DNA of 64,000 nt from Odobenus rosmarus divergens (Eukaryota; Chordata; Mammalia; Carnivora; Odobenidae). Below, one piece after another: positions 44,172-55,039 of the stretch. Position numbers and translations under genes: made by a program. Numbering within the stretch: the stretch's first letter is position 1; the number at the start of each line of letters is the position of its first letter. The notes under the pieces are model-generated. The model was not told where the DNA came from and did not search any database. It worked only from the letters and a program-made list of their open reading frames with translations. Location of the stretch: the NCBI RefSeq assembly GCF_000321225.1, contig NW_004450661.1:637452-701451 (forward strand), given 5' to 3'.

Positions 44172-44421
44172 GGGGCTCCTGGATGGCTCAGTCGGTTAAG
44201 TGTTGGACTCTTGATTTCAGCTCAGGTCATGATCTCAGGGTCCTGAGATCGAGCCCATCTGATCTGCGCTGGGCATGGAGCCTGCTTGGGATTCTCTCTC
44301 TCTCTCTCCCTCTGCTTGGGATTCTCTCTCTCTCTCCCTCTCTCTCTCTGTCCCTCCCTGTCCCTCCCTGTGTGCACGCTGTCTTCCTAAAAACTAAAAT
44401 TAATTAATTAATTAAAATTTA
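44172..44421 (+). mobile_element. CAN-SINE, long type (outer, host of nested SINE)
   Basis: Head ggggctcctggatggctcag, with a duplicated ctctgcttgggattctctctctctc middle. The tail (attaattaattaaaattt) is interrupted by the antisense SINE at 44422 and resumes as A/T-rich sequence at 44613-44640. The outer duplication aaaaaacactgac / aaaaagcgctgac is near 44156-44168 and 44635-44647. Confidence 0.9.
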
Positions 44422-44612
44422 TTTTTTTATTTATTTATTGACACACAGAGACAGATAGAGAGAGAGCACAAGCAGGGGGAGCAGCAGAGGGAGAGGGAGA
44501 AGCAGGCTCCCCGCTGAGCTGGAAGCCCCATGCGGGGCTCAATCTCAGGACTCTGGGACCATGACCTGAGCCGAAGGCAGATGCTTAACCGACTGAGCCA
44601 CCCAGGCGCCCC
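44422..44612 (-). mobile_element. CAN-SINE, long type, nested in the previous SINE
   Basis: Antisense copy ending gagccacccaggcgcccc. The duplication taaaattta is at 44413-44421 and 44613-44621, within the A/T tail of the outer SINE. It is the younger of the two. Confidence 0.93.
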
Positions 44613-44639
44613 TAAAATTTAAAAAAAAATTTTTAAAAA

Positions 44640-44905
44640 GCGCTGACTTGCCCAACCCCCTCATTTTATAAATGGGGAAATGAAAGTACCAAGAACTTAA
44701 ACCTTTTGCCCAAATTCACAGTTAATTGGAGGCAAATCTAGAACATGACACTAGCTTCTGACTCAGTCTTAGTCTGTCATTTGCAATCAAAGTCACCATT
44801 ATTCATTGGGCCCTGTGCTAAAGAGCCGCCTTGTATAATTATTCTATCAACTCTGTGAAGATGAATAGTATCATTACCCCCATTTTATAGGTGAGGGAAC
44901 CTTAA
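44640..44905 (-). mobile_element. MIR pieces, antisense (two)
   Basis: 44640-44770: cctcattttataaatggggaaatg...ccaaattcacagttaattgg. 44805-44905: ggccctgtgctaaagagccgccttg...cccccattttataggtgaggg. They look like two separate antisense MIR copies or one rearranged one. Confidence 0.65.
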
Positions 44906-45339
44906 TCCCCCACAGCCTCTTCAGGGCAGCCACTTCCCCCACGTCTGAAAGGAAGCGAGGCCCCTGTGGCACACATTACCTTTTCTCTTCCTTCCAGAGA
45001 GGATTTTCAAGATGAGGCATCCTGGTAAATCTTAACTTAGGGAAGGGACCTCCTCACCACACCCTGAAGAGATCCGTGTTCAGAGTTAGCTAGAGCTTTT
45101 GAATCTATTAGAAGATTCAAGCTGTGAGTATAGTCAGAGCCCCTCTGACAAGCGCCAGAGGATTGAACACAGGAATAGAGAGAGCCATTCAGTGAGGGAA
45201 TAGCTGGGACAAAAATAAAGACTCTCCAGAGGGATGGGTCCAAGATCCAAGATTCCCTCAGAAGAAGCCACAAGTGAGCGTTGTTTAAATGGATCAAGAC
45301 AAGAAGCAGGATCATTCTAACGCACCTATTTCTCTCCTT
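44906..45339. other. Unique sequence
   Basis: Nothing recognised. Confidence 0.4.
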
Positions 45340-45800
45340 AAGCCCTGTATCGGTTATCTATTTCTGCATAACAAATTACCCCCAAATTTAGCAGTTTAAA
45401 ACAAACACTAATTATCTCACAGTTTCTGAGATCAGGAATTTGGGCGTAGCTTAGCCGAGTGGTTCTGGCACAGCATCTTTTGTGAGGTGGCGCTCAAGCT
45501 GTAAGCCAAGGCTGGGATTTTCTGAAGGCTAGAGGATCTGCTTCCAAGCTCAGTCATGTGGTTGTTGGGAGGCCTCAGTCTCTCCCTGACTATTGGCCAG
45601 AAACCTCAGTTCCTTGATACATGGGCCTTTCCACAAGGCTGCCCAGTGTCCTCAAGACATGGAGATGGTTTGCCCCAAGGCAAATAATAGAGAGGGAAAG
45701 AATCCATGATGCAAGTTACACTTTTTCATAAGCCAATCTCAGAAGTGGCATGCATATTCTTTTGGTCACGCAGTACTTCCTAGGGCAATGTTAGAGGACT
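45340..45800 (-). mobile_element. MaLR LTR (MLT1-type), antisense
   Basis: tatcggttatctatttctgcataacaaattacccccaaatttagcagtttaaaac, then atctcacagtttctgagatcaggaatttgggcg, then ctcagtcatgtggttgttgggagg and cataagccaatctcagaagtggc. This is the antisense order of an MLT1 LTR. Confidence 0.8.
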
Positions 45801-45889
45801 ATACAAAAATGTGAACACCAGGAGGTGGAGAGCAGTGGGGGGCCATGTTGGAGGCTAGGTACCTCAGACTCCTCGCTCTGTCCACCCTT

Positions 45890-46177
45890 CCTTGTCCATG
45901 CAGCTCCTCCACATGCTGGGCATTGTGCTAAGCACCAGTGATATAGCCATGAGCACAGTAGCCTGTTTCTTCTGCTCTGAATTTCATATTTAATGTGAAA
46001 AATAGAGTAGATCATTTAATCACACAAATGAATGTACAATTAAAAATCTGTGGAGAAACTGAGAAGGAAAAGTACAGTGCATGCTGAGTGTAGAACTTTG
46101 TAGATGAGGGTGGAAGGAAGCAAGTCATTTGGTTGAGGGAGTCAAGGAAAGCTTACCTGAGGAAGCAAAATTTTAAG
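45890..46177 (-). mobile_element. L2 fragment, antisense (left part)
   Basis: cacatgctgggcattgtgctaagcaccagtgatatagcc, reversed 3' end, continuing to ggtggaaggaagcaagtc and aaggaaagcttacctgagg. Interrupted by a SINE. Confidence 0.65.
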
Positions 46178-46372
46178 TTTTTTTTTTTAAGACGTTATTT
46201 ATTTATTAGAAAGAGAGAGAGAGCATGAGCAGGGGGGAGAGGAGCAGAGGGAGAGGACAGAGCAGGCTCCCAGCTGAGCAGGGAGCCCGATGCGGGGCTC
46301 GATCCCAGGACCCTGGGACCATGACCTAAGCTGAAGGCAGACCCTTAACCAACTGAGGCACCCAGGCGCCCC
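46178..46372 (-). mobile_element. CAN-SINE, long type, inserted in L2
   Basis: T12, aagacgttatttatttatt, ggaccatgacctaagctga and gaggcacccaggcgcccc. The flanks (aaaattttaag / acattttgaag) are a plausible but decayed duplication. The L2 continues beyond. Confidence 0.93.
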
Positions 46373-46510
46373 TAATTTACATTTTGAAGTGAGCTAAGGG
46401 AAGAATGGGAGAAAGAGTATTCTAGGCAGGAAACAGCATGAGCCTGTCTCCTATAAGAGGGAAGATATTGGCACATGCAAGGATGTAGCATGCTAGTAGA
46501 GCTAGCACTC
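46373..46510 (-). mobile_element. L2 fragment, antisense (right part)
   Basis: gtgagctaagggaagaatgggagaaagagtattctaggcaggaaacagcatgagc...ggcacatgcaagg continues the L2 pattern (attccaggcagagggaacagc type). Confidence 0.65.
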
Positions 46511-47509
46511 AGTAGGCCAAAGAGAGGGTGTACCAAGGGCCCCCCTTCTGGAATGGCCTCCATTCCATTTGTCTCCTCCAAAGTACACCCTTACTACACC
46601 CCCATCTCTCTCCCCTTGTTCAGTCCTACACCGCCCAATCCCAATGCCTTGCAATTTCAAAGTGATTATGTATCACGCTGTACTATTTCATGGGTTTACA
46701 TTTTTTTCTCTATAGTATAAACTCTCTAAGGAAAGGAGCCGTAAGTAGCTATATCCTGATGCGCCTATTATAATGCACGACAGACAACAGCCATTCCGTA
46801 CGCTTGAATAAGTCGCCATGAAACCCACGGCAAAAAGGAGAGGTGGAGACCTATCTGCACACTTGTACACACACGCGATCCTGCTCTCTCACACAGGCAC
46901 ACATGCATGCATATGTATCTATCTATAGAGCGGGCTCTGAAAATGAGGATGCCACTGAAATGTGGTAAAGTTGGACCATCCTGGGTGATTTTAATCCATT
47001 TGAAGGGAGTAAGTAAAGACTTGTAAATAATGATGACAGATTAAACACACGGTTACATCGCTTCCCTCCCCAAACCTCCCTGATCTTACTGCAAGGGGTT
47101 TTAAAGCGTAAACCTTGAAAAACAAAACAAAAAGGCACAAGCAACATTTTAGCGTCTGGAAAACACCTAGAAATAGTAACGTGGTGATTTAGCAACCTTG
47201 AAAATCTAAACCCTAAGCTGGTAGTAGAGAAATCCAACACGTAAGGCAATTTACACTGAGGAAACTCCAAAAGCTCAGGGATTGGCAGCACAAGGCAATT
47301 CTGGAAGTGGGGATGAAGTTGGAATTGCAAACAGGAGGACTGACCTAAAGTCTGCTTAGAAGCAGTTATTCTAAGAAACATATCTTGAATGAAAAAAAAG
47401 CAAATTATAGAAAAACTACATACAGTATGCTACCATCCTTATAAGGCTCAAAACAGACAAAATCAAAACCATATATTGCTTATGGATTTATACATATATG
47501 GTATATACA
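46511..47509. other. Unique sequence
   Basis: No repeat is recognised. 46865-46925 is CA/ATCT-rich. A 152-codon minus frame at 46923-47381 is the longest in the window. It has no signal peptide, known domain or exon borders, and the sequence around it is AT-rich, so I do not call it a gene. Confidence 0.4.
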
Positions 47510-47515
47510 TTAAAG

Positions 47516-47721
47516 TTTTTTTATTTTATTTTTTAAGACTTTATTTTGAGAGAGAGAGCAAGCAGGGGGAGGAGCAGAGGCAGAGGGAGAGAGAGAATCT
47601 CAAGCAGACTCCATGCTAAGTGTGGAGCCCAGCAAGGGGCTTGATTCCACAACCTTGAGATCATGAGCTGAGCTGAGATCAAGAGTCAGGCTCTTAACCG
47701 ACTGAGCCACCCAGGCACCCC
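47516..47721 (-). mobile_element. CAN-SINE, long type (older)
   Basis: tttttaagactttattttgagagagag at the left, gagatcatgagctgagctga, cgactgagccacccaggcacccc at the right. The flanks (taaagttttttta / taaactatttttta) resemble a decayed duplication. Confidence 0.92.
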
Positions 47722-48239
47722 TAAACTATTTTTTAAAAGCAGAGAAATGACAAATACAAAATTTATTATAGTAATTACCTCTAGGTCAGGACGATAAAGA
47801 AGGCTGGGAGATGGGAAAGAAACAGAGCACAGATGTAGGTGTAAAAATATTTAGAATGTTCTAGTGCTTAATTGATGTGCACCTTATTAATGAGGGTCAT
47901 AATTTACATATGTATGACTTGTATGCTTTTGTATGTGATATTTGCATATTGTCTTTTATATAAATATGACATAATTTATTTTAAAAATAACAGACAACCA
48001 GATCTCTTCTCCCCTTCCAAGTACCTGGATGACTTGCCTCTTCCAAGCCCAGGAACACTGAAGATTTAATCTCTACAGAGAGTCTTTGGAATGGAGGATA
48101 TCAAGGAGAGTTGAAGACAGGGGTCGTACTATAAGCAAGCACAAAATGAACATTTATACGCAATACTTTGTGGCCTTGAGCCTTCTCCCTCCAGTCAGTT
48201 TCCAGAATGCTTTAGCTAGGCCTGTAAAATAGATATTTG
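47722..48239. other. AT-rich unassigned sequence
   Basis: No feature recognised. Confidence 0.4.
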
Positions 48240-49189
48240 AAAGACATTTCTTCCGGAAACATCTCTAAGACAGCCCAAAAGGAAAGAGTTAAAGATTTTC
48301 ACAGTGGAGGCTTCCCAACAAATGGCCCCCACAGACCACATTATAGCAAAGCTCAACAGTCAACAAACCCCACCTATATGCGCAGAGATTTCAGTTTGCT
48401 TTTTAGTGTTTGCTCATAAACATAAGCAAGTGACCAGGAATTCCAGAACACCAGAGGGAATCCCCTCGCGGGAAAGATACACACAAAAATCAAAGGGAAA
48501 AAAATAAGTTGCAGGAAACAGACACAATCCTAGGAAAACAAAACATTTAAAGTTTTGTACCATCAGTGTTCTCAGAAAGATAACAGGAAAGATACTGTAT
48601 CCATGAAGCAGAAACCCCACACTGTGGTAAAGGAAAATTAAGAGAACAAAAAAAAGTGTCCCTGGAAATTAAATAGACAATTGTAAAAATCAAATACTCA
48701 GTAGAGTTCAAAGGTTAAATTGAGGACATTTCCTAGGAATTAACCAGAAGGGAGAAAGAAAAAAAGAGAGAACAGAAGGAAAATGAGAAGAGAAAGAATA
48801 AGAAAATTAGAAGACCAATCCAAGAATAAGAAAACTAGAACGTCCAATATTCAAATAGAACGAATTCTAGAAAGAGACCCTGGAGAACATGAAAGCAAAC
48901 ACGAAACAATTCAAGAGAATTTCCCAGAACCAAAAGACGTAAGCTGCCAGGCTGAAAGGATCTACCAAGTATCCATCAGCATTGAAATGAGTAAGAACAA
49001 ACAGAACACTGTCAAATAAACCTGATATTTCAGGACACTCAAGACAAAGAAGACAGTCTACAATCTTTTTTTGAAACAAAACTATCAATTAAGTAGGAGA
49101 GTATAATAATGTTATTTTAAGACAGGCAAGTTCTCAAGAAGTTGACTTCCTGTGCATCTATCTTTCTCAGGAAGCTATTAGAGAAGATG
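48240..49189 (+). mobile_element. HAL1/L1-like LINE relic (ORF1 region)
   Basis: A-rich sense strand with a lysine/glutamate-rich open run at 48783-49019. It contains acaattcaagagaatttcccagaacc, the counterpart of the attca-gagaatttcccagaac motif of L1 ORF1 regions, then a caggctgaaaggatcta stretch, acactcaagacaaagaagac (49036), and tttctcaggaagctattagagaagatg (49165). That order is typical of HAL1 or ancient L1 ORF1. No ORF2/RT is seen. Confidence 0.55.
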
Positions 49190-50110
49190 AGATTGCCTGC
49201 CTTTCTCATAGCAATTTGTGCAGAATATTGGACATGGAATCTGAAATCATATCAGTGAACTTTATGTACTCTGTTACACTAAAATCCACTGGCCTATCTT
49301 GTACTTTGAATGGTTCTTGTATCCCTGCATGACTTTATAACAATATGCTTTGATCGTTTGGAAAATATTTATTTACTGACTTATGCACAACTTCCAAATG
49401 TTGACATATTTCATTATACAATATCAAAAAAAATCATACAACCATTAATATCATCATCGATCTCCTCAGAAAAATCTTTAACAACTGAGGAGCTGTGGCA
49501 CTTAGAGTGATACATACAGGTTTTCCAAAATCTAATTTTCATTTGAAAGCTCAATTTTATCTTAGGCAAGAATACTGTCAGTTGTTTTCCTTGAAATGAC
49601 TGGCCCACATTATGCATTTTCAATACCCAAATATGAATAATGATAGTTTGTCAATCCGTCATTGTTTCAAGCAAAAATGCTATTCTTTGGAAAAAGTAGC
49701 TGGTTTGCCCACAGCTCAAACAATCACACAACTGCTTTTCCTCAAGATTCCCATGGGACCTGGGTATGCAGCAGACGTACTTTATAAACACTTCTTACTT
49801 TGTCACACAAAAAAATTGTTTTAAGGATCCAATGAAGGAATTCTGAGGGAAAACCTGATTTTTTTTCTTCAGCAGTTGTGTGATAGTAAAAACTGATGCC
49901 AGGTGCAGTCTGGGGCCACTGCTTGATTCATGTTAAGGTTCCAGCCATTCCACACACCACGTCTTCTCCACGATCACTGCACATGTCAACCCAGTGAGAA
50001 AGGAAAGTAGTGTCTTAGTATTAGTATGAAAAGTCATTTGACCTCAGGCATCTCCTGAGAGGGTCTGAGGGACATTCAGGGAGTCAAGTACCACAGTTTG
50101 AGAACCACTG
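49190..50110 (-). mobile_element. hAT-Charlie transposon relic with transposase C-terminus
   Basis: Read on the minus strand, the element starts with the hAT-type terminus CAGTGGTTCTCAAACTGTGG (50110 leftward). After about 250 bases it shows decayed transposase sequence. First comes an LLHTEV-type run (about 49780), then a helical segment preserved in the open stretch 49623-49414, then YFPNDQ followed by PFKVQDRPVDFSVTEY (about 49360-49250) with one in-frame stop. These features fit the hAT dimerisation/C-terminal region of the family that gave rise to host genes such as GTF2IRD2 and ZBED5-like genes. The short distance from terminus to C-terminal region shows that the N-terminal part was deleted. 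The far terminus is not identified. It is non-functional. Confidence 0.6.
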
Positions 50111-50534
50111 CCCTAAGATATCCATCACACATGACAAATTAATTTCTTCCCCATGCATCTAGGGTGGTACCAGTTATGCATCATCCTCAGGGGGATTGAG
50201 AACATTGTCCCTCAAATCACATTTTTGATTTTGTAGTTCAAACGAGGAACGTCTTTAGAAAAAAAACATTGTGTACATGCATGTCTTTGAAACAAAATAA
50301 AATCAAAATTAATGAAGGGTAGAAAAGCCAGGCTATCAGACTGTAAGCCCAGATGCCTGCCCTCAGAGGCTTATCCCGTTCCCACCGGCTCTCCCAGAAC
50401 CCTCCCCTCCACTGGCTCACTGTGATCAGCACTGACCAGATAACAGATGAGGCTACTAAGTTCAGGAGCAAGAACTTGAGATACAGACTCGGTCATCATA
50501 TAGCCTAGAAGCCGAGAGAACTGGTGCTTTTGCT
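50111..50534. other. Unique sequence
   Basis: Nothing recognised. Confidence 0.4.
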
Positions 50535-50720
50535 GTTTGGTATGATGTGGGAGAAAGTGCACAGGATCTGTCAAGCTGAGTTCAAAATCCCAATTCTGCC
50601 ACTTATTAGCTTTGGGGCCCCGACCAATGCATTTCAGCTTTTCTCCCTCCTCATCTGTAAAAGGGCAATCATGGTACCTGTCCTCACATAGTTTTGAAAC
50701 TATTGAATAAAACGACTATC
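50535..50720 (+). mobile_element. MIR
   Basis: tgagttcaaaatcccaattctgccacttattagctttgggg...cagcttttctccctcctcatctgtaaaaggg. Confidence 0.85.
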
Positions 50721-50784
50721 AAGATAATGACTATCTCTGACCTTGAACAAGGATCATCTATTAACACGATCTGCAGAACGCATA

Positions 50785-50875
50785 GGTACGTGTCCCTGAC
50801 CTCATGGAAGTTATGATTTATTTGGGGAGTCACATCATATATACAAAATAAGAGATGGCAACCCAGAGAAGTGGG
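50785..50875 (-). mobile_element. L2 fragment, antisense
   Basis: gtccctgacctcatggaagttatgatttatttggggagtcaca fits reversed L2. Confidence 0.5.
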
Positions 50876-52429
50876 GACAAATTCCAAGGTCCAGACTGAA
50901 GGAATCTTAGAAACGAGAAGCCATTCCTCTCTTCAGCTACATCGGAACAACCTTGAGATGCTTACCATGCGCCATTATCCCCGTGACGATTCTCAGCAAA
51001 GCCAGAGGAAAAGCTAACCAGGCAGAAGCAGCAGGACAGAGGCAGCTGCTTACCTAGTACATGCAGCTCGAGAGCCCCAAAGGTCTGTCTGCCCACAAGT
51101 CTCCCGCCACCACCACACTAGAGGCTAAGGCACAGTATCCTAAAAGTTCTTGTTTAGGGGGAAAAAAATTAGCTAGAGGGAGTGACCCCTAACCAGAGAT
51201 TAAGTGGTTTTACGGGTAAGGATTACCTGAGAAAGCGGATTTCCCGTCTTCTGAGGGCTGGTTGTTGACATGTACCTATTTCTGATCAGGGGAGTCAGGA
51301 GAGGCCTTGATCTCATAGAGAACCCAGCTGGGTTCCGTGGAACACCGGAGGCTCTGGAAGCTTTAGGACAACAAATCAGAAGGCTGATACCAGTAGACTC
51401 CACCTCCTTTTTACAGGGGATCAAGGCAGTTCATTCTGAAGAAGACAGAAAGGACAAGCAGCACAGGACCTGGACTCTGCTCCGTGAACACAGTCCTGCC
51501 ATCTGGGGTGAGAAGTTTGACGTGCCTTCAAAAACTCCCAGAAGCAGCAAGGGAAAGCAGCTTCCTGCCATCGAAGGAAGCTGAGAGGGAGAACTGGGCC
51601 AGCAAAGCCGCCACATGGACAAGGTGACTTTCACTCACAGAGGTCGCCAGCAAAGAGGGAACAACCACTCCTGAAGGGGAGAAGTGGTTTGGAAATCAGC
51701 TGTGTCCGTGTTCCGCCATCTGCTGCTGAGCAAGAGTAATTAAAACGGAGGGGAAACCTGTTGACAAGTTAATAACAGGGCTAAGATCTCAAAGGCGTAA
51801 GTGGAAAACAGTCCATCATTAACACAGAACAGAAAGGCAACCCTCAGGAAATGTCCCAACATACAACGATGAAAGAGAAGCAGAGGAAGAACAAGGAGCC
51901 TCTGAAATTTCCCTAACTCGGTCAGCCTGCAGGAGAGATTTTGCTCTTGTCTGCTTTTTCCTTGTTTTCCCCGCCTGGGGAGACTGATTGGTAGGCTCTC
52001 CCATATCACGCTTGGAGCATCGACCCCAGGGACACTGCCTGAGCCTTCAAGTCTCCGGAACGCATACACTTGGGAAACTGAGTTCTGCTAAGCGTTGGTC
52101 AAACAGCCTGGCTCAGAATTTTTCTTCCTTCTGCCTTTGGAGATGAATTCAGATGCTCAGTGGAGCTCCAGGCAAGGCAGGGCCATGCAGAGGGGCATGG
52201 GGACCCTAGACCACCCCAGGGTCGGCACCCCAATAGCAAGGACAGGAGAGCATGAGTTTCGTTGCCATTGCCTGGGAATTTGGCTCGATGAGTAGGTGGG
52301 ATGAAAGCAGCATGCCACATGTAATCAAAGCCTGGTCTCTGTCGCCCATCCCAAAATATGCCCTTGTACATCTGCCGGCCCCTCACTGCCAATTTCTACG
52401 AGACAAACTCCTTAGTAACTTCTATGACC
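50876..52429. other. Long unique stretch
   Basis: About 1.5 kb, GC near neutral, without recognised repeat. Frames of up to 109 codons on both strands overlap each other and match nothing. No promoter-like CpG cluster is present. Confidence 0.4.
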
Positions 52430-52710
52430 TTTGACAATGTTGTCCCATCTTTCCGGCCACACTTTGCTACACCCTCCTCAACGGTCCCTTTCCTCCAGCC
52501 ACACAGAGCTTGTCCTCTGCCCTGAACATTCCAGCCTTTGCAAATTCTATTGCCTCTGCTCTGGCAGATCTTCTTTTCCTTTTCTTCCAGAGCAACTTCA
52601 AGGTATCTGTCAAGAACCAGCTCTGTGAACTCATCCCTTTATGGGCCCTTTTCTTTTTGTTCCCTCTAGCATCTTCACATTGCTTTGAAAGTATCTGTTT
52701 TTCTGTTTAA
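52430..52710 (+). mobile_element. L2 3'-UTR fragment
   Basis: ctttccggccacactttgctacaccctcc...ctgaacattccagcctttgcaaattc...gaaccagctctgtgaactcatccc. The CT-rich sense pattern of the L2 3' region. It resumes at 52886 after a MIR insertion. Confidence 0.65.
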
Positions 52711-52734
52711 TAATAACCTGATAGTAATGATAAT

Positions 52735-52885
52735 ATAATAATGATAGCATCATTAACTGAATGCTAACTGTGTTCAAGGCACTGGACTAGACTTTTATAT
52801 ATATAATCTTGACACCTCACAGAAGCCTGTATGCTTATGCCAGGAGCAAAGGTGGGATTCAAACCCAGGTTGACCTGTGCCATAA
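52735..52885 (-). mobile_element. MIR, antisense, inserted in L2
   Basis: gaatgctaactgtgttcaaggcactggactag...ggtgggattcaaacccaggttg. It separates two collinear L2 pieces. Confidence 0.7.
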
Positions 52886-52975
52886 GACAGACCTTGTCAA
52901 CAGCAGGGACTATGTTTTATTCATTCCTGAACCCCAAGATTTTATCAGGTCTTCAAATAAATACATGTAAAAGGA
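52886..52975 (+). mobile_element. L2 3' end
   Basis: cagcagggactatgttttattcattcctgaaccccaagattttatc...aaataaatacatg, the closing part of the L2 begun at 52430. Confidence 0.65.
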
Positions 52976-53009
52976 GGGAAATAAGAGCACGTAGAGGAAC
53001 TTGACCTAT

Positions 53010-53280
53010 GTTAAGTGCCAACACCGGCTGAATATTTATCATCGGCCAGCCATGATGCTTAGCACTTTACTTGTCTTCATTTCATGTTTGCCAAAACACC
53101 TGTGAGGTAGGTGCTATTATTACCAGCATCTGTATCATAGTACCTGACACATAATAGATGCTCAATTAATACGCTTGGAATGAATTCATCTCCATGTTAT
53201 AGATGTGGTAACAGAGGCTTAGAAATAGTTAAGTATTTGGAATACACAAAATAGAAAGTAGCACAGCCGAGACTGAGAAA
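53010..53280 (-). mobile_element. MIR, antisense, split by a short insert
   Basis: gatgcttagcactttacttg...gtgaggtaggtgctattattaccagcat, interrupted at about 53130-53188, then atctccatgttatagatgtggtaacagaggcttag. The insert (tagtacctgacacataatagatgctcaattaatac) is itself a sense L2-like 3' end. Confidence 0.7.
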
Positions 53281-53439
53281 CGGGTGGACCCTCTCAAGCC
53301 AAAAGTAGAAAGGTTGACAAAAAAATTGTCTCTTTCTTTAACACTAGTGTGGATGAAGTACAGCACTGGAGATTTTCAAATGGGGCATGGGGCTTTGTAT
53401 TATGCTTCAGAACTGCATATAGTGGAAATCAGCCCTGGA

Positions 53440-53575
53440 TCATTTATTTAGGAAGCTTGAATCCTGGTCCTAGTCCTTGTGCTAGATAGCAGAATAGGCT
53501 CAATGAGCCCCCTGACCTCTCTGAGTCCAGTTCCTGCATCAGCAAAGCAGGTTGGTTTATATGCTCAAATACCAA
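53440..53575 (+). mobile_element. MIR
   Basis: gaatcctggtcctagtccttgtgctagatag...ccctgacctctctgagtccagttcctgcatcagc. Confidence 0.55.
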
Positions 53576-54329
53576 TACAGTGCGTTAGGTCATCTGTGAT
53601 TAAGATAATTTCACTGGTGATTACAATAAGTTGCACAACTGAGGCCTGATAAAGGGCCCCTGTGTGCTCACTGACTGTCAGGCAAGAGAGATAATGCAGG
53701 CAGTCAGCAATGACCTCAAAACTCCCTCCAGCAGACAGCTCCAAAAAGTACAATTAGCAGCCTTGCACCCTTCCTAATCCCAGGCAACTCTGGATCCCTG
53801 GGGAAGCTGCCGCCGTCTCTTCTCCTCTGATTTTACTAGGACCATAATTGTACATTTCTCCACTTACCTGCGGTAATGAGAGAGCATCATTGTTTCTATA
53901 ATGCACGGCTCGGGGAGTGAGGCTGGGGCTCTGCGCATCACTTCTCATTGCAATGATGCGGCACCAAAAAGCCATCCTTCATCATGTAAAAGACACTCTC
54001 CATACTGCAGTGTCTCTATTTGCAACAGCCTCTAAGATATTCATGTGAAGGATCATATATTTGCCTGAATCAATATTTCCCTGACACTGGGAAGCCCGCC
54101 ATCCATCCGTCCCATTTCATTTGATAAAGCCCTTCTGTGTCGCCTTTACTTAGGCTGACAGGATCACAGGTCCTCCTTTCCCACCTGATAGATGATGGCC
54201 AGATGAATGATTGCTTCATAAATTACCATCTTGGGAGCAGAGCCCTAGAACTCAGGCAAGCCTGCCCAGCGGTTGAGGAGATATCAAGGAGACGTGGTGT
54301 GAAGGGCAAAGGCTCATAGAACCCAAGCT
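53576..54329. other. Unique sequence with candidate conserved element
   Basis: 53770-54130 is repeat-free, keeps several CpGs (gctgccgccgtctc, cctgcggtaatgag, tgatgcggcacc) and contains ctcattgcaatgatgcgg with the palindrome attgcaat (C/EBP-like), ccataattgtac and atcaatatttccc. Resembles an enhancer-type conserved element by composition. Confidence 0.4.
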
Positions 54330-54470
54330 GGTCAAGCTCATAGTCCAACACTCTAATTGAAAAGATAAGAAAGTGAAGCTTAGAGCAGTTAAGTAACTTG
54401 TCCAAGTTCTGATGGTTAGTTGTAAGTAGACATTGGAGTCCCACCCCAGCTGTTATCCCCAGAGCCCTTG
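54330..54470 (-). mobile_element. MIR, antisense
   Basis: gaagcttagagcagttaagtaacttgtccaagttctgatgg in antisense MIR order. Confidence 0.75.
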
Positions 54471-55039
54471 ACCCTGTTGGATTTTTTTCTGACCTGTCCG
54501 AGAAAGGTGGAGAGCAGTGGTTCCAGCTTGACTCCCAAAAGGAGAATTCAGTTCAAACCGTACCTACTTAGCACCTAGCAGACCCCCATGAAGTGAGCAC
54601 TCAGGCACAGATAAAATGGTCTTTGCCCTGGAAAGTTCCACCCTTTATCTTGTGGCTGGAGAAATCAGGTGACCAACGAAATATGCAAAGACTCAAGTTA
54701 GGTGTCCCGTGTATACCCCCTTCCTGCACCTACCCCTCCTCTTATCTCAAACCCTGAACCAGACCCGCCTGCTGGAGGAAGCATTCCGGGTCAGTCTGTC
54801 TTTCCCATTGCTCCACATCCCACATTCTTCACATGCATCAGGAGAGCCGGCTCGTCGAGGCATGTGTCACAGACCAGAAACCTTACATATCTTTGCCTGC
54901 CCTTTCACGCTACACCTATCTACAGAACTGCCCGATTCTACATATTCTGCCTCGCCAACACCTCTGTTCCCCAGCGGGGTACATGTAAACCTTTAACAAC
55001 CAGCAGCCCCCCCCAAAGAAAACCCCTGACTTATTGATC
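54471..55039. other. Unique sequence
   Basis: No repeat is recognised. A 111-codon proline-rich + frame at 54702-55037 has no recognisable domain and overlaps a second frame (54709-54996), so no gene is called. Confidence 0.4.

Noticed and set aside
46923..47381. 152-codon minus-strand frame, the longest in the window
   Set aside because: No recognisable domain, no splice or promoter context, AT-rich surroundings. A frame of this length can occur by chance in 64 kb.
54702..55037. 111-codon proline-rich + frame
   Set aside because: Overlapping alternative frame, no domain, C-rich composition.
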